DNA of 6,875 bases from positions 1-6,875 of the forward strand of contig DHKK01000053.1 of assembly GCA_002404795.1 (NCBI GenBank). Reading direction: 5' to 3'. The notes beneath the pieces were generated by a model. The model was given only the letters and a program-made list of their open reading frames with translations, was not told the DNA's origin and did not search any database. Both the position numbers and the translations under genes were made by a program. Source of the stretch: Clostridiales bacterium UBA4696. GTDB taxonomy: Bacteria > Bacillota > Clostridia > Oscillospirales > Oscillospiraceae. Below, in pieces: positions 5,763 to 6,875 of the stretch (positions are counted from its first letter, which is position 1; each line of letters opens with the position of its first letter).

Positions 5763-6042
5763 GAGAAAAGGGCGCATGGGGACGGTCGGGTGCATCCTGC
5801 CTCTGATTTTAAGCTGGAACCGATGTTTTCGTCTGGCGTTCCACTCGATACTCACCCTACGGGCGTCATACTGCGCGCCGCCTGATACGCAGGGATCAGA
5901 TTTGTGAGCAGCTGCGTTTGAATCGCTGCGGCAAAACGCCCTGCGGTTGAAAATTTTTGCGTGGTACGCATTCGCCGGACGTTGGGACGGTTTTTTATAA
6001 AAACAAGTGATATTGCATCAATTTCTAAAAGGAGCGATCAAT

Positions 6043-6875
6043 ATGGTAAGCATCAATTTTGAAGGCGCAAAGCAGTTTTATGCCGTGCAGCCGGACGCGG
6101 CTGCGGCGCAGGCCGCGTTTGACACGCTGGTGAACGGCACCGGCGCGGGCAGCGATTTCATCGGCTGGGTCGACCTGCCGGTGAACTACGACAAGGATGA
6201 ATTCGCCCGCATCCAGAAGGCCGCGGCGAAGATCCAGGCCGATTCCAGGGCGCTGGTCGTCATCGGCATCGGCGGCAGCTATCTCGGCGCACGCGCCGTC
6301 GTGGAGCTTCTGAAGAGCCCCAACTACAACGCCCTGCCCAAGTCCACCCCGGACATCTATTTTGCCGGCAACGGCATCTCCTCCGACGCGGTGACGGAAA
6401 TCCTCACCATGATCGGTGACCGCGATTTCTCCGTGAACGTCATCTCCAAGTCCGGCACCACGACCGAGCCTGCCATCGCCTTCCGCATCTTCAAGGCCGC
6501 GCTCGAAAAGAAATACGGCGTTGAGGGCGCGAAGGGCCGCATCTACGCCACGACCGACAAGGCCAGAGGCGCGCTCAAGACCCTTGCCGACCGCGAGGGC
6601 TACGAGAGCTTCGTCGTGCCCGACAACGTCGGCGGCCGCTATTCCGTGCTGACGGCTGTGGGCCTGCTGCCCATCGCCTGCTGCGGCATCGACATCGAGG
6701 CGCTCATGCACGGCGCGCAGGCCGAGCGTGAGGATACGCTCCGCACCGGCGTGAACAGCGCTGCAGTACAGTACGCCATGAGCCGTCAGGCCCTGTACGC
6801 GGACGGCAAGAATATTGAAATTCTGGCCGCCTACGAGCCAGCGTTCCGCTTCATGGCGGAGTGGTGGAAGCAGCT
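6043..6875 (+). CDS. Glucose-6-phosphate isomerase, N-terminal part (runs off the right edge)
   Basis: This enzyme interconverts glucose 6-phosphate and fructose 6-phosphate in glycolysis and gluconeogenesis. The window holds 277 complete codons, about 60 percent of a typical bacterial Pgi of around 450 aa. Visible family motifs are VVIGIGGSYLGARAV (72-86), the phosphate-binding VISKSGTTTEPAIAFR (133-148) and the PROSITE-type signature DNVGGRYSVLTAVG (194-207). The start ATG at 6043 has AAAAGGAG at 6027-6034, eight bases upstream. The frame is open without interruption to the end of the window. The C-terminal catalytic regions lie beyond it. It follows a ROK sugar kinase but is separated by 525 bp of repeats and its own AT-rich leader, so it is probably transcribed separately. 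Confidence 0.96.
   Translation, partial: MVSINFEGAKQFYAVQPDAAAAQAAFDTLVNGTGAGSDFIGWVDLPVNYDKDEFARIQKAAAKIQADSRALVVIGIGGSYLGARAVVELLKSPNYNALPKSTPDIYFAGNGISSDAVTEILTMIGDRDFSVNVISKSGTTTEPAIAFRIFKAALEKKYGVEGAKGRIYATTDKARGALKTLADREGYESFVVPDNVGGRYSVLTAVGLLPIACCGIDIEALMHGAQAEREDTLRTGVNSAAVQYAMSRQALYADGKNIEILAAYEPAFRFMAEWWKQ

Larger units (their letters stand above)
5518..6042. other. 525-bp gene-free interval filled with hairpin repeats, ending in the pgi leader
   Basis: I see no protein gene here. The open frames crossing it are mirror frames caused by palindromic, GC-rich DNA and lack a ribosome binding site or recognisable motifs. From left to right it holds a GC hairpin CGCGCC/GGCGCG (5532-5549, no T-tract), repeat copies B and C, a palindrome (5697-5708), a small hairpin CGCC-TCC-GGCG (5717-5727) and a 14-bp stem (5729-5762). 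A more ordinary stretch follows, with weak hairpins: TGGAAC/GTTCCA (5815-5843), CTGAT/ATCAG (5882-5899), GCGTTT/AAACGC (5914-5939) and TGCGT-GGT-ACGCA (5958-5970). The AT-rich part from about 5990 probably carries the pgi promoter, with TATAAA at 5996-6001. I find no well-spaced -35 for it. No clear intrinsic terminator follows the kinase gene. Confidence 0.7.

Noticed and set aside
5387..5855. Open frames on both strands through the repeat region
   Set aside because: They run through palindromic repeats, have no ribosome binding site or family motif, and overlap the end of the sugar-kinase gene.

Overview
The window reads as chromosomal DNA of a GC-rich Firmicute, most likely a gut clostridium of the Oscillospiraceae/Ruminococcaceae type. 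The reasons are strong GC bias at third codon positions, AGGAGG-type ribosome binding sites, a lipoprotein-anchored (Gram-positive style) binding protein, and short hairpin repeats of a kind I associate with those genomes. The taxon is inferred from style, not from a marker gene. All recognised genes lie on the + strand.

Positions 1-50 hold the edge of a dispersed hairpin repeat. Positions 57-117 are an AT-rich promoter/operator region. Positions 112-2569 form a tightly coupled three-gene operon for a Zn/Mn-type metal ABC importer: binding lipoprotein, ATPase and ABC-3 permease, joined by two ATGA overlaps. The operon ends at a good intrinsic terminator (2595-2625). A new promoter (2631-2659) follows, leading a second transcription unit: an FkbM-type methyltransferase with an extra N-terminal Rossmann-like domain (2682-3710), an amidohydrolase-2 family TIM-barrel hydrolase (3744-4586) and a ROK sugar kinase (4567-5517). 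The last two overlap by 20 bp.

Positions 5518-6042 contain no convincing gene. Instead they hold a run of hairpins: two copies of the repeat seen at the window start, a 12-bp perfect palindrome and a 14-bp perfect stem. Glucose-6-phosphate isomerase (pgi) then starts at 6043 and runs off the right edge.

Functionally, the first operon imports a divalent metal. The ROK kinase (glucokinase-like) and Pgi would perform the first two steps of glucose use. The FkbM methyltransferase and the amidohydrolase have unknown substrates. No defence system, CRISPR, phage, transposase, tRNA or rRNA is visible. The most distinctive features are the hairpin repeats, whose arms change while pairing is kept, and a Cys/His-rich N-terminal tail on the metal-transporter ATPase. 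I do not see a clearly new multi-gene system here.
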